Below are positions 24,290-34,200 of a DNA stretch of 64,000 bases, in pieces. Where the stretch lies: positions 1 through 64,000 of the forward strand of contig NZ_SPQG01000012.1 of assembly GCF_004944975.1 (NCBI RefSeq), written 5' to 3'. The translations under genes and the position numbers were made by a program. Position 1 is the first letter of the stretch; each line of letters begins with the position of its first letter. Source of the DNA: Halorhabdus amylolytica. GTDB taxonomy: Archaea > Halobacteriota > Halobacteria > Halobacteriales > Haloarculaceae. The notes under the pieces were generated by a model. That model did no database searches, was not told the origin of the DNA, and worked only from the letters and a program-made list of their open reading frames with translations.

Positions 24290-26065
24290 TCAGTCGTCGG
24301 CCGGCAGCGGATCACCCTGGCTGTCAGTCGGCGCGGGCGAGGCGTCCATGTCGTCATCCTCGGCATAGGGATACCAGGTCTTCTTGGTGTTGTGCATGTA
24401 GGGGTCCTCGTAGTCGGTCTCTTCGGGTTCCAGCAGGTCGGCGAGTTCCTCCTCGTCATGGTCTGCCACGAACTCCCGGAACGTCTCGCCGTTCGCCCGG
24501 CGCTCCGCGAAGGTCTCGATCAGGTTGGCGATGGCACCCGGTACTTCGTCGGCGGGGACGCGCATCGCGATCCAGTCGGCGAACCGGGGATCCTCGCCCA
24601 GGCCGCCGCCCAGGCCGACGTCGAAGGCCTCGACCGGATCGCCGTTCTTGCGAGTCTTCATCCCGCGTAAGGAGACGTCGGCGATCTGGGGCTGGGCACA
24701 CGAGGCCGTACACCCCGAGAGGTGGATGTGGAACTCCTCGTGATCGTCGGGCAACTCGACGTTTTCCTTCAGCCAGCGGGCGTACCGGACCTGGCGGTTC
24801 TTCGTTTCGACGATCGACAGCGAGCAAAACTCCGTGCCCGTACAGGCGATCGACCCGCGCATGAACGGCGATGGATCCGGTGAGTACTCATCCAGCAGCG
24901 GCTCGTCCAGCAGCTCGTCGAGGTTCTCTTCGGGGACATCGGTGACGATGACGTTCTGCCGTTGGGTCAGTCGGACCTCGCCGCTGCCGTACTCCTCGGC
25001 GAGATCGGCGAGTTCGAGGACGTCCGCGGCACCCATCCGACCGACCAGTACGTTCAGGCCCACGTAGTAGTTGCCGTCGACCTGCTCGTGAACGCCGACG
25101 TGGTCGTTGTGGCCCTCCTGAATCCCGGTATTGTAGGTGTACTCCTCGCGGAGATCCTCGCCCGCGGTGTGGAGATCGAAGTCAACGAAATCCTCCTGGA
25201 GAGTCGATCGGATCTTCTCGGCCCCCCACTCGTCGACGAGGAACTTGATCCGGGCGTTGTAGCGGTTCTCGCGGTCGCCGTGTTCGCGGAAGAGTGCGGA
25301 GAGGCCGCCCGCCACTTCGTCGGCCTTCTCCGGCCGGACGAACACGTCGATGTCCCGCGCTAGACGAGGTTCCTTCCGGGAGAGGCCGCCACCGACCCGG
25401 ACGTTGAAGCCGGTGACTTCTTCGCCCTCGATTTCCTTGCGTGCGGGTTCGAGCGCCAGGTCGTTGATGTCGCCCTGGCCACAGCCCTCGGTACAACCAG
25501 TCACGGAGACCTTCCACTTCCGGGGCAGGTTCGTGTGGTCCTCGTCACCTTTGAACGTGTCATGGAGGTCCCGGGCGATCGGCCAGGCGTCGATCAGCTC
25601 GTGTTTGTCCTTGCCCGCGACCGGACAGCCGACGATGTTCCGCCAGGAGTCCCCGCAGGCCTGTTGGGTCGAGAGGCCGTTATCCTCCAGTTTCTCGAAG
25701 ATCTCGGGAACGTCTTCGAGTTTGATCCAGTGTAGCTGGATCGACTGGCGGGTCGTCCAGTCGCAGTAGGCCCCGCCGAACTCGGGGTTCTCGGCGGGCC
25801 CGGTCGCGTACTCTTCGGCAATTTCGCCGATGACCTCGAGTTGTCCAGGCTCGATGACGCCGTTGGGCGTCCCGATGCGCATCATGAAGTAGCTCTCCTG
25901 GCCGGCGCGCTGGTGGTACAGCCCCCACCACTTGAAGCGCTCGAACCAGGCATCCTGTTCGTCCTCCGGGATGGATTCCCAGCCCGTCTCGGCGAACTCC
26001 ATGAGGTGCTCGCGTATCTCCTCGCCGTAGACTTCGTCTTTCCAGCGTTCCACGTCAGTCGGCAT
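24290..26065 (-). CDS. Ferredoxin-dependent nitrite/sulfite reductase
   Basis: This 591-residue enzyme has two tandem ferrite-like halves. The canonical siroheme-[4Fe-4S] ligands are in the second half (ACTGTEFC and SGCTASC, about 40 residues apart). It reduces nitrite to ammonia or sulfite to sulfide with six electrons from ferredoxin; haloarchaeal sequences of both types are too alike to separate by eye. The first half also carries Cys pairs in ACGDSWRNIVGCP and TGCTEGCG. The start at 26065 (MPTDVERWKDEVYG) fits the family. A Cys-containing small gene lies upstream; no nitrate reductase or transporter is visible. Confidence 0.85.
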   Translation of the reverse strand: MPTDVERWKDEVYGEEIREHLMEFAETGWESIPEDEQDAWFERFKWWGLYHQRAGQESYFMMRIGTPNGVIEPGQLEVIGEIAEEYATGPAENPEFGGAYCDWTTRQSIQLHWIKLEDVPEIFEKLEDNGLSTQQACGDSWRNIVGCPVAGKDKHELIDAWPIARDLHDTFKGDEDHTNLPRKWKVSVTGCTEGCGQGDINDLALEPARKEIEGEEVTGFNVRVGGGLSRKEPRLARDIDVFVRPEKADEVAGGLSALFREHGDRENRYNARIKFLVDEWGAEKIRSTLQEDFVDFDLHTAGEDLREEYTYNTGIQEGHNDHVGVHEQVDGNYYVGLNVLVGRMGAADVLELADLAEEYGSGEVRLTQRQNVIVTDVPEENLDELLDEPLLDEYSPDPSPFMRGSIACTGTEFCSLSIVETKNRQVRYARWLKENVELPDDHEEFHIHLSGCTASCAQPQIADVSLRGMKTRKNGDPVEAFDVGLGGGLGEDPRFADWIAMRVPADEVPGAIANLIETFAERRANGETFREFVADHDEEELADLLEPEETDYEDPYMHNTKKTWYPYAEDDDMDASPAPTDSQGDPLPADD

Positions 26066-26142
26066 GTGTCCACACCTGGGTCGGGCCACGTATACGACCG
26101 CGTATCTCGTCAAGCTTCCCGCCCTCTCCCCGGAAGTGGACG

Positions 26143-26466
26143 TTATTGCCTCCTTCGTCTCTGTGGTGTGCGAACGTCACCCGAAGATAGCGGGGCGAAG
26201 CGACGATCCGGACCGACGATCCGGCCGACAGGGAGCCAGCCGGAGACGGCACTGGCTCCACAGGTCACACACTGACCCGCAGCCCGGGCGAGGATCGTGG
26301 TCTCAGTCACGTCGACCTCGACGAACCCCTCGATCAGGAAATCCGCTGTCGTACAGTTACAGACGTCGTGGTCTGTGAGCCGCCATAGTTCGCTCACCGA
26401 AACGACGCGTTCGTCGTCGACACTGATCCAGGCACCATCGTCGAGGATCCGGACGGCCGTCGGCAT
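26143..26466 (-). CDS. Small Cys-containing protein of unknown function
   Basis: The 107-residue frame starts MPTAVRILDDGAWISVDDER and contains CNC and CVTCG near the middle, which could hold one metal, then a basic tail ending RRRRQ. I start it at 26466; an upstream GTG at 26526 would add 20 residues. It lies 77 bp upstream of the siroheme reductase on the same strand, so co-regulation is possible. I recognise no family. Confidence 0.6.
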   Translation of the reverse strand: MPTAVRILDDGAWISVDDERVVSVSELWRLTDHDVCNCTTADFLIEGFVEVDVTETTILARAAGQCVTCGASAVSGWLPVGRIVGPDRRFAPLSSGDVRTPQRRRRQ

Positions 26467-26703
26467 TATCCCGTTTTGGGGATCGGACTTCGAGTAGGCG
26501 TCGACCCGGACAAGTCTCGCCGTCACTCGCGTTCAGTGTCGGGATCCGTCGGTGCTTCCGCCGGTCATCTCCGTTGTCGACTCTCGAAGTTCGACGATAC
26601 GACGGCGCCAGCAATTGCGGCAAGTATCCCCTCCAGGCGGGAGTTCGGGTAGGCATTACCCGTGTGAGCGGCCTTTTGAGGGTGTGACCGGTATAGAGAG
26701 GTG

Positions 26704-26787
26704 ATGATTGACAGCGCAGACGACGCCGTCCAGACGCCGACCGAGGTCGCGGTGACTGGCGGGTCGAACGGAGGGATCGACCGATGA
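26704..26787 (+). CDS. Possible 27-residue leader peptide
   Basis: The frame MIDSADDAVQTPTEVAVTGG plus SNGGIDR ends in a TGA that overlaps the ATG of the next small gene (ATGA at 26784-26787). Tight coupling and an acidic haloarchaeal composition argue for translation. The peptide has no recognisable domain and may serve mainly to bring ribosomes to the next frame. Confidence 0.35.
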   Translation: MIDSADDAVQTPTEVAVTGGSNGGIDR

Positions 26788-26903
26788 GTGACGCCGAAAC
26801 CGCGGAAACCGACCACCTCGACAACGTCGAGGACGGGTGTGGATGCGCCGAGGTCTGGGAGCACCTCTCCGAGGAACGCGAGCGAGATGCCGCGGGTGAC
26901 TGA
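26784..26903 (+). CDS. 39-residue conserved-looking small protein with CGC motif
   Basis: The product begins MSDAETAETDHLDNVEDGCG, then CAEVWEHLSEERERDAAGD. I recall haloarchaeal miniproteins with a similar DGCGCAEVWEHLSE core; this is memory, not a search. Two Cys two residues apart could bind metal or form a redox pair. It is translationally coupled to the 27-residue frame and lies 47 bp before the HTH protein at 26951, which runs the same way. Confidence 0.6.
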   Translation: MSDAETAETDHLDNVEDGCGCAEVWEHLSEERERDAAGD

Positions 26904-26950
26904 TCCTCGACCGGACGTTTTTACCTACGCATCACGAGTCTGGTTCACAC

Positions 26951-27649
26951 ATGAGTGACGAGCCGGAGCAGGCCGGGCTGCCAACCGATCGGGAGTCTCC
27001 GGTCGGACAGCCGGTGGTCCGGGGAGACCCGGACGCGACCGGTGAACATGCCGACCGTGCAGTGGCGTTCGAGCCAGACGATCCCGACAGTCTCACGGAG
27101 GCTGCCGAGACCGTCCGCTCGTTCGCCGAGAACACTGCTGGGGACGAGGACAGCGTCTACATGCTGCGCGGCGCAGCGGCGTGTGCGGCGCTCGTTCGCG
27201 GTATGGGTTCCTACAAGGCCGCCGCCGAACGGGCTGGTGGGGCGGCGACAGTCTCGTTTATCCGCAAGTGGTCGCGGGTGCATGACCTCCCACGATCGGT
27301 CCGTCGACACGTCGCCAAGGGTGAGATCGCGCCAACGGCGGCCAAGCACATCGCCCGTGTCGGCGGTACGGCCAGGTTCCTGCTGGCGTTTGCGGCTCTC
27401 GATCACGGTCTGACAGTCCGGGAGATTCGGTCGCTGGCCAGCGAGATCAACGACGGTGCTGATCCCGTGGCTGTGATTTCAGGTGCCGGGTTTCGCCTCG
27501 GCGAGATCACTGTCACGCTCCCCATCGACGCGTACTGTGAGCTACGGCGGCGCGCTTCCCTGGAAGACGAATCTCCCGGAGAATTGATCGCTGCGGCACT
27601 TTCCGAGCACTACGACGCCGTCGGCGACCCGGACCGTCGACAACCGTAA
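26951..27649 (+). CDS. DUF7119-like HTH protein
   Basis: The 232-residue protein has an N-terminal acidic region, a helix-turn-helix-like core (GSYKAAAERAGGAATVSFIRKWSRVHDLP, about 95-125), then a helical domain (VAKGEIAPTAAKHIARVGG). Its C-terminal ribbon-helix-type stretch is EITVTLPIDAYCELRRRASL. It resembles a haloarchaeal family I remember as DUF7119. DNA binding is likely from the motifs; target genes are unknown. It ends 34 bp before the tRNA-Lys gene. Confidence 0.7.
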   Translation: MSDEPEQAGLPTDRESPVGQPVVRGDPDATGEHADRAVAFEPDDPDSLTEAAETVRSFAENTAGDEDSVYMLRGAAACAALVRGMGSYKAAAERAGGAATVSFIRKWSRVHDLPRSVRRHVAKGEIAPTAAKHIARVGGTARFLLAFAALDHGLTVREIRSLASEINDGADPVAVISGAGFRLGEITVTLPIDAYCELRRRASLEDESPGELIAAALSEHYDAVGDPDRRQP

Positions 27650-27683
27650 GGACTTAGCCGGCGACTCCCCCAGATCTCAGTGA

Positions 27684-27757
<74 letters not shown>

Positions 27758-27803
27758 CTCACGATGGCGCTCACAAATTCGTGAGCGCCTGCTGTGCGTT
27801 GCC

Positions 27804-28292
27804 GGTGGAATTGAACCCTGGGAGTCGCAGCCCCGGAATGGCCGAGCGAAGGGAGGCCACATGCCCGGAACGTCTCCATCCGGTTCAATCCCCATCCGGC
27901 CCGCTAAACTTTTCGGCGTCGGGTTTCCTCGCGAGCCTCCGGCTCGCTGCGGGAACCTCTCCTTGAAAACTTTAGTATTCAAAAACCGGACGCTCACTCC
28001 GTTCGCGTCCGGCGAAACGACTCGCTTCGCTCGTCGTATACTTCTCTTGGGAATTGAGCCCTGGAAGTCACAACCCGCGTAGCGAAGCGAGCAGAAATGT
28101 CTTCACTCGGTTCAATTCTCATCTGGCCCGTGAGACTTCTTCGAGCGATAGCGAGCAGTGTCGAACGCATGGGGTGGGAATTGAAGTAGACGAATCACAG
28201 CCCGCACAGTGACTGTAGGAAGAGAGCAGGACTGTCTCGGCGTCGTTCGGCGTTCGCGGATTCTTCGAATCCGCTCTCCCATCCGGTCCGCT
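27804..28292. repeat. Three degenerate tRNA-Lys 3'-end copies, integration footprints
   Basis: GGTTCAATCCCCATCCGGCC (27882-27904, one mismatch to the tRNA), GGTTCAATTCTCATCTGGCC (28109-28130, two mismatches) and CTCCCATCCGGTCCGC (from 28276) are copies of the tRNA end. Each is preceded 60-100 bp upstream by an inverted T-arm copy such as GGAATTGAACCC (27807), GGAATTGAGCCC (28050) and GGAATTGAAG (28176). They look like attachment sites left by elements that integrated at this tRNA and were lost. No integrase gene remains. Confidence 0.75.
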
Positions 28293-28604
28293 ACTCCATT
28301 TTCGCTGGCCGTTTTCGCATACTCCCGGTCCCTCATACTCGTCTATGATAAATTCTTGAAGCGTCCATACGCAGTTTCGGCGTTGTGTCGTATCGCCAGA
28401 TGACGTTCGAATCCGATGGAATCAGCGATGGAATCAGATACAATATCTGTATTTGATGCAAGAATTTCCCGTTAAATTGCATCCTACAGATATAAATAGT
28501 GGGCAATAATATTGCGGCCCAAGCCACGTAGGTGGGGAAAACACGGAGTCGGGGTACAGGGGCCGCGGATTGGCTAGACTCACCTGAGTGGTTAAACCGC
28601 GACG
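28293..28604. other. AT-rich gene-free stretch with a promoter
   Basis: No gene is visible between the last tRNA-end copy and the zinc-finger gene. A strong TATA element GATATAAATAG sits near 28488-28498 and would start a transcript near 28520, giving the zinc-finger gene a leader of about 85 nt. Confidence 0.4.
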
Positions 28605-28760
28605 ATGACGATGAACACCAATGAACTAATCACGGAGCTGTCTGGAACTCGAAACTGCATAGTGGAGGCGTGTTCCGGGTGTCTGATGCCTGGGACGTAC
28701 AAGAGTACGCGCGCGCTCGTCTGCAACGAGTGTGGGACGCCAGCGATTCGGGTGTGGTAA
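28605..28760 (+). CDS. Single zinc-finger miniprotein (HVO_A0556-like)
   Basis: The 51-residue protein is MTMNTNELITELSGTRNCIV, then two Cys pairs (CSGC and CNEC) 18 residues apart, ending CGTPAIRVW. This is one treble-clef or ribbon zinc finger and nothing else. The layout and the GTYK...CGTPA text resemble the small haloarchaeal zinc-finger family typified by HVO_A0556, from memory. Starts at 28605 and 28611 are equally possible. It lies upstream of the glycan cluster in the same direction, with 218 bp between. Confidence 0.75.
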   Translation: MTMNTNELITELSGTRNCIVEACSGCLMPGTYKSTRALVCNECGTPAIRVW

Positions 28761-28978
28761 TAATGTCGGGTTTTCGGGGTGCTGTCGGCTCCATTCGCAT
28801 GAATCGTTCCGCTGTACCGTCGTGGCGAAATCGCTCACGAGGCTCTCGCCAACAGTACGAGTGCCTGCCAGTTGCCAGTGCGTCCGGGTGTGTGCCAGTT
28901 GAGCGGTTGGCGCATACCCGGCGGAGGGGGTATCGAGGGGAAGCTAACGCGTCGATTCAGGCACCGTAAACTGACAAC

Positions 28979-30199
28979 ATGTTCAACGAAACCAAGCCAG
29001 TAGATCGAACGACATCACAACCACGTCCAGCCCAGTCACCCGTCGCAACTGTCGATTCCTCCCCGGAGACCACTGGCGTGTCAGTCCTCATTCCAACGTA
29101 CAACGAGCGAGAAAATATCACCACAGTTGTCACTGAGTGTCTCAAAGCCCTTCCATCGTCGGCGTTCGAGCTGGAAGTGATCGTCGTTGACGACGATTCC
29201 GAGGACTATACGTGGCAGTATCCCGAGCGGCTGTTCGGTGATGATCCGCGAGTGCGGGTCATCCGCCGTCAGTCGAGCGAGAAAGGGTTGGCTCAGTCGA
29301 TTACTGACGGCTTTGGGGCCGCGACACACGATTTCTGTGCGGTTATCGACGCCGATCTACAGCACCCGCCAGAGAAACTCCCTGAACTCCTTGACGCCCT
29401 CAAAGAGGGGGCAGATGTCGCTATCGGGAGTCGTCACGTCGCCGGTGGCGGTATCGAGAACTGGCCCCTGTGGCGAAAGATCGTCAGCAGGGGGGCAACG
29501 ACCTGCGCGGGCGTGGCAATCCCCGACGCACGCCGGATATCGGACCCGATGTCGGGATTTTTCGCCGTTCGACGGAGCGTCATCGAGGATGTCGATCTCG
29601 ACCCCCAGGGGTACAAGATCCTCTTGGAGATCCTCGGCAAAGGTGACTACGATGCGGTGACGGAAGTCCCCTACCGCTTTAGGCAGCGAGAACGCGGCGA
29701 GAGCAAACTGACCGCCGAGGAGTATCAGAATTTCCTCGAACACGTCGGACAACTCGCCGTCGCCAGCCGCAATCTCGACGAGGTCATCGATCCGATGCGA
29801 GCGGTTCGCGGTGCCGAGTTCGCCTTCGTCGGCGCGACCGGCTCGGCCGTGAATATGCTCGTGTTCGTTCTGGTGGTCAGTACGAACGCACACTTTCTGC
29901 TGGCCGGATTGGTCGCGTTTCTGGCAGCGGTGAACTGGAACTTCGCCGGCAACTGGCTGGTGACCTACGACCGCCCGTCCGGGAATCTTCTCAGGCAGTA
30001 CGCGACGTTCCATGGCGTCTCAGTCGTCGGTTTTGTCGCGTATACAGGCACGCTCACGGTGGGGGCAATCAGTGGCCTCCCGTTGCTGATTGCCAACCTG
30101 TTCGCGATCATCGCCGGCTCTGGTATCAATTTCTTCGGGACGGAGACGTCGGTCTTCCCGACCGGGGCAACACGCGAGCCCGTATCGGGGCAGGTGTAA
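28979..30199 (+). CDS. GT2 dolichyl-phosphate sugar transferase fused to GtrA
   Basis: The 406-residue protein joins a DPM1-like GT2 domain (VSVLIPTYNERENI at 34-47, VVDDDSED, catalytic DADLQHPPE near 120) to a GtrA domain with four membrane helices from about residue 275. DPM1-type enzymes move mannose or glucose from a nucleotide sugar to dolichyl phosphate. GtrA helps flip or present the lipid-linked sugar. It would feed lipid-linked donor to the GT39-type half of the fusion two genes downstream. The epimerase gene follows after three bases. Confidence 0.87.
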   Translation: MFNETKPVDRTTSQPRPAQSPVATVDSSPETTGVSVLIPTYNERENITTVVTECLKALPSSAFELEVIVVDDDSEDYTWQYPERLFGDDPRVRVIRRQSSEKGLAQSITDGFGAATHDFCAVIDADLQHPPEKLPELLDALKEGADVAIGSRHVAGGGIENWPLWRKIVSRGATTCAGVAIPDARRISDPMSGFFAVRRSVIEDVDLDPQGYKILLEILGKGDYDAVTEVPYRFRQRERGESKLTAEEYQNFLEHVGQLAVASRNLDEVIDPMRAVRGAEFAFVGATGSAVNMLVFVLVVSTNAHFLLAGLVAFLAAVNWNFAGNWLVTYDRPSGNLLRQYATFHGVSVVGFVAYTGTLTVGAISGLPLLIANLFAIIAGSGINFFGTETSVFPTGATREPVSGQV

Positions 30200-30202
30200 T
30201 GC

Positions 30203-31186
30203 ATGGATGGTCTTCACGATGAGTCGGCGACGGGATCGACGCCGGCGGTATCGGCCGCGACGATAGCAGGCAACGATATACTCGTCACTGGCGGCGCAGG
30301 CTTTATCGGCTCGAACCTGGCGAACGCGCTCGCCGGGCGAAACGATGTCGTCGTCGTCGACGACGGATCGCTCGGAATCGAAGAGGCGCTCGATGAGGAT
30401 GTCGAACTCGTCGAACGGAGCGTCCTCGAACCGGATCTCCCGACGGCTGTCGACGTGTGCTTTCATCTCGCCGGACTGTCGTCGTACTCGGCACACGAAT
30501 CGGATCAGACGGCTGGTGTCCGGGTGAACCTGGAAGGGTTCGTGAACGTCCTCGAACAGGCTCGAAAAGACGGCTGTAGTGACGTCGTCTATGCCTCTAC
30601 GATCTCGGTTTACGACGATCCGACGGCACCCACCGAGACGGCGGTCGCGGCCACGACCGGCTGTGAGGCATCGTGCCTCGCACGCGAGCGTTACGCGGAG
30701 TATTTCGCGTCTCACTACGGACTGAACGTGGCCGGACTGCGACTGACGACGGTCTATCAGGCATACCGGAACAGTCACGCTGGGGGGCCAGCGTACCCGA
30801 ACGTCGTCGCGGAGCTGGCCGACACAATCGCACACGGTCGGCGACCGGTGCTGTACGGGAGTGGCGAACGGGTCCGGGATTTCACCCACGTCGAAGACGT
30901 GGTCAGTGGCCTCATCGCGGCAGCGAACCACCGATTGACGGGTGTCTACGACCTCGGAACCGGACGGGGAGTAACGAGCAACGAGTTGGTGGCGATGCTC
31001 ACGGACACTCTCGACAGGCCGGTACAGCCAACGTACGTCGACCGACCGACGCCGGATGGCGTGCTCCCGGCCTGCGGCGTCGCAGACCCCTCGAAATTCC
31101 ACGCAGCAACCGGGTGGGAACCGGAGATTCCGCTCGAATCGGGAATCGAACGTGTGTGTCGTCAACACGAGGTGCCGTCGCCATGA
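30203..31186 (+). CDS. NAD-dependent epimerase/dehydratase-like protein lacking YxxxK
   Basis: The 327-residue protein is an extended SDR with a normal NAD loop (VTGGAGFIGS, 28-37), ASTISVY strand and VRDFTHVEDVV sugar-nucleotide motif. The catalytic YxxxK, expected before LARERYAEYF, reads CEASC: Cys154 and Cys158 take the places of Tyr and Lys. Normal 4-epimerase or 4,6-dehydratase chemistry should fail. It may be a binding or regulatory subunit, or use new chemistry. The stop overlaps an ATG (ATGA, 31183-31186), but that frame is closed after 42 codons. Confidence 0.82.
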   Translation: MDGLHDESATGSTPAVSAATIAGNDILVTGGAGFIGSNLANALAGRNDVVVVDDGSLGIEEALDEDVELVERSVLEPDLPTAVDVCFHLAGLSSYSAHESDQTAGVRVNLEGFVNVLEQARKDGCSDVVYASTISVYDDPTAPTETAVAATTGCEASCLARERYAEYFASHYGLNVAGLRLTTVYQAYRNSHAGGPAYPNVVAELADTIAHGRRPVLYGSGERVRDFTHVEDVVSGLIAAANHRLTGVYDLGTGRGVTSNELVAMLTDTLDRPVQPTYVDRPTPDGVLPACGVADPSKFHAATGWEPEIPLESGIERVCRQHEVPSP

Positions 31187-31217
31187 GCGGCACTGTTTCC
31201 GTTGACCTACCCGACCA

Positions 31218-34200
31218 GTGCGAGGTCTCGATTTGCCGACGATCGTCGCGACGACAGTTGCACAGGATCGAGAAACGACGGCGAAAGCGGCCACAGAGCG
31301 GACTATGCTGACAGGAATAACCGCCGCCGACGCGTTGCTCACACTGTCGGTCTTCTACGGAGTTGCATGGCTGATGACCAATACGTACATTTTCTCTCCA
31401 GTGGTCGGGGCAGTCCTTACCCGTGTTTGGACTGGTGTCAGGACCCGGGATGTGGCGTTCGTCTCGACCGAGAACATCACGATCAAGGACCCGTCGGTCT
31501 ATCCGGAAATAGATGTCCTGGTACCTGGATACGAGGAACACGAGGTGATCCATCAGGCGATCCAGTCGATCCGGGAGACCGCTTACCCGGACGGGAAGAT
31601 CAATTTGACTGTCCTGCTGGAGCCGGACGATCAGCGGACGATAGAACGGGTCAGGTCACTGCAAGAGGAGTACACACTCGATCTCGTCATCGTGCCAGCG
31701 GCGTATCCGGGGTCGCCGAACAAGCCACGGGCGCTCAACTACGGCTACGAACAGACGACCGCGGAAATCGTGGGAATCATCGATGCCGAGAACGTTGTCA
31801 GTTCTGATCTCTTCGAGAAGGTTGCCAAGGCGATCACAGTCGAGGGTAACGACTACGTCCAGGGGATGGTCGATATGGCCAACGAAGACGACGGCTGGAA
31901 GAACCTCGTTTTTCGAGCCGAGTACGGATGCTGGTACCGGCTTATCGTCCCGGCGTTCAAGCGTATGGGGTTTCCGATCCCACTCAGCGGGACGACGTGC
32001 TTTTTCACCCGCGACTTGCTCGCGGATATCGCGACCCGACGCGACGATCGCAAGGGAAGTCCCCACAGCGACAGCGACCGGTCGTGGCTCGCTGAGAACG
32101 GGCTCACGGGGGTCACGCCCTGGGACCCGAAGAACGTCACCGAGGACTTCGAGATGGGGCTGTATCTCTGGCTTACCGATTACGAGTTCGGACTCCTCGA
32201 TGCAGTCACCAAGGAGGAATCACCCCAGACAGTTACGAACTGGATGAAACAGCGAACCAGGTGGCAGAAGGGCAAGCTGTTCACCTTTCTGGACTTCCTC
32301 AAGAATCCGGCAGGATCGGCTCGACAGCGATTTCACGTCCTCTGGCAATCGTTTCTGCCACACGTCGGTCCGCTGAATATCATCGGGCTCACGCTACTGG
32401 TCGGCATCGGGACGGCGCTACAGTTCTCCCCCGGAATCACCGCCGTCGAGTGGCTTTTGCAGCTGTCATTGACGTTTCTGGTCGCCGGGCTGCTTTCCTT
32501 TAGCGTCGGCTACTGGCTGGCTTCGACCAAGCCAAGCGGGGGGAAAGCGCTTCGGTCGGTGCTGGTCGGCGTGACGGTCCCGGTCTACTGGCTCCTCCAG
32601 TGGGCGGCAGACGTCCGGGCATTCAAACAAACTGCAGTCGGCGACCTCGACTGGGAGAAGACAGTCCATAAAGACAGCGGTCGGTTCAGGGCACTACAGG
32701 GCGGCGCCGAGGGGCCGAGCACGTCGCTTCGGGCTAGCCTCGGCAGCACGCTCCGGCGACACGTCCTGTTGGTTCCGATACTCGGGGCGGGGCTCCTGTT
32801 GCGGCTTCCGCAACTCGGACGAAGTCTCTGGCTCGATGAGGCCTACTCGATCGTCGTCCGGGGCTCACAGCCACTGTACGGAGTTATCGCGATGGTCGAA
32901 CCCCATCCACCGCTGTACTACATGCTGTTGCACGGCTGGATGGGACTGTTCGGGCAGTCCGAACTGGTGACACGGTCCCTGTCGGTCCTCATCGGACTCT
33001 GTTCGATCGCGGCGATGTACGCGCTGTCGTCATATGTCTACGACCGGCGGGCCGGCCTGGTCGCGGCGCTAGTCATGGCGACCTCGACGCTGCAGATCCA
33101 GTACTCCCAGACGGTTCGAATGTACATTCTGATCGTTCTGCTGACGGCGCTGTCGTGTTATCTCTACCTCCGCCTGCTGGACTCGAAATCCCTGGAAAAC
33201 CAGTTCGGATACGGGATCGTGACGCTGGCGCTACTGTACACCCACATCTACGGGAGTTTCATTCTGCTCGCACAGTGTCTCCATCTCGGAATTTTTCTCG
33301 TCCAGCATCGGCGGCGGGCGATCGTGCCCGTCGCACGAGTATTCAAGGTGGCCGTCGCAGCGGGCTTGCTGTTCCTTCCGTGGGTACTCCTCATGCTCGT
33401 GCCGAACTTCATCCTCGCCGACAGCGGCGGTCCGACGGCGTGGGTGACACTGCCCGACCTCCACACGCTCCGTGACATCAGCTACGCCTACGCGAACGTG
33501 CCAGTAAACTACCCGATCATCGATTATACCGGGCAACAGCAACTCGCTTCGAGAGTAATCCTTGGCGGGTTCGCACTCGGGCTCGGCTATCTCGTTGTCC
33601 GGTCGATACGAAAGCGAGTAGCGCTGTGGCGTGAGACTGCCGAGGACGGACTCCTCCTCACCGATGGTCAGGGTAAACAGTCCCCAGACGGCGGTCTCGC
33701 TGGTCTCGAACCGCCAGGGGGCGTAAGTCTTGCAACCTGCGTGATCGTCTCGACAACGCTGGTTCCGTATCTCCTCTCGTATCTCCTGTTCCCGCTGTTG
33801 GTGGTGCGATACGCCGTCGCTGGGTTCGTCGGGTTCACGCTGATCCTGTCACGGATCGTCTCGGCGCTGTCAAGCAAGAAGGTACAGATCGGAGTGGCCC
33901 TGGTAGTGGTCTTGCTGGCCGCTCCCGGTATCGGGACCTACTACGGGTCGGACACTGCCGAGGACTGGCAGACTGTGGGCGACAAGCTGTCGGGAGCGAA
34001 CCTGACGGAGGACGACCTCGTGGTGTACTCTCCCAACTCGAAACTTCCGTTGTCGTACTATCTGCCGGCTTCCGAGCGGTCCCGAGCAAGTAACGTCACT
34101 TACGCCAACGGGTCAAAGGTCCCTCGAGCTCTCTCGAAGGGGAACTTCACGACGGTCTGGGTCGTTGCCTACGACAACAACCCGACCGAGGGACAACTGG

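Noticed and set aside
27804-28292. CRISPR-like repeats after the tRNA
   Set aside because: Only three units, unequal spacing, and all match the tRNA end; integration footprints explain them.
30020-31342. Minus-strand frame of 440 codons
   Set aside because: Antisense of the epimerase-like gene; no domain, Arg-rich.
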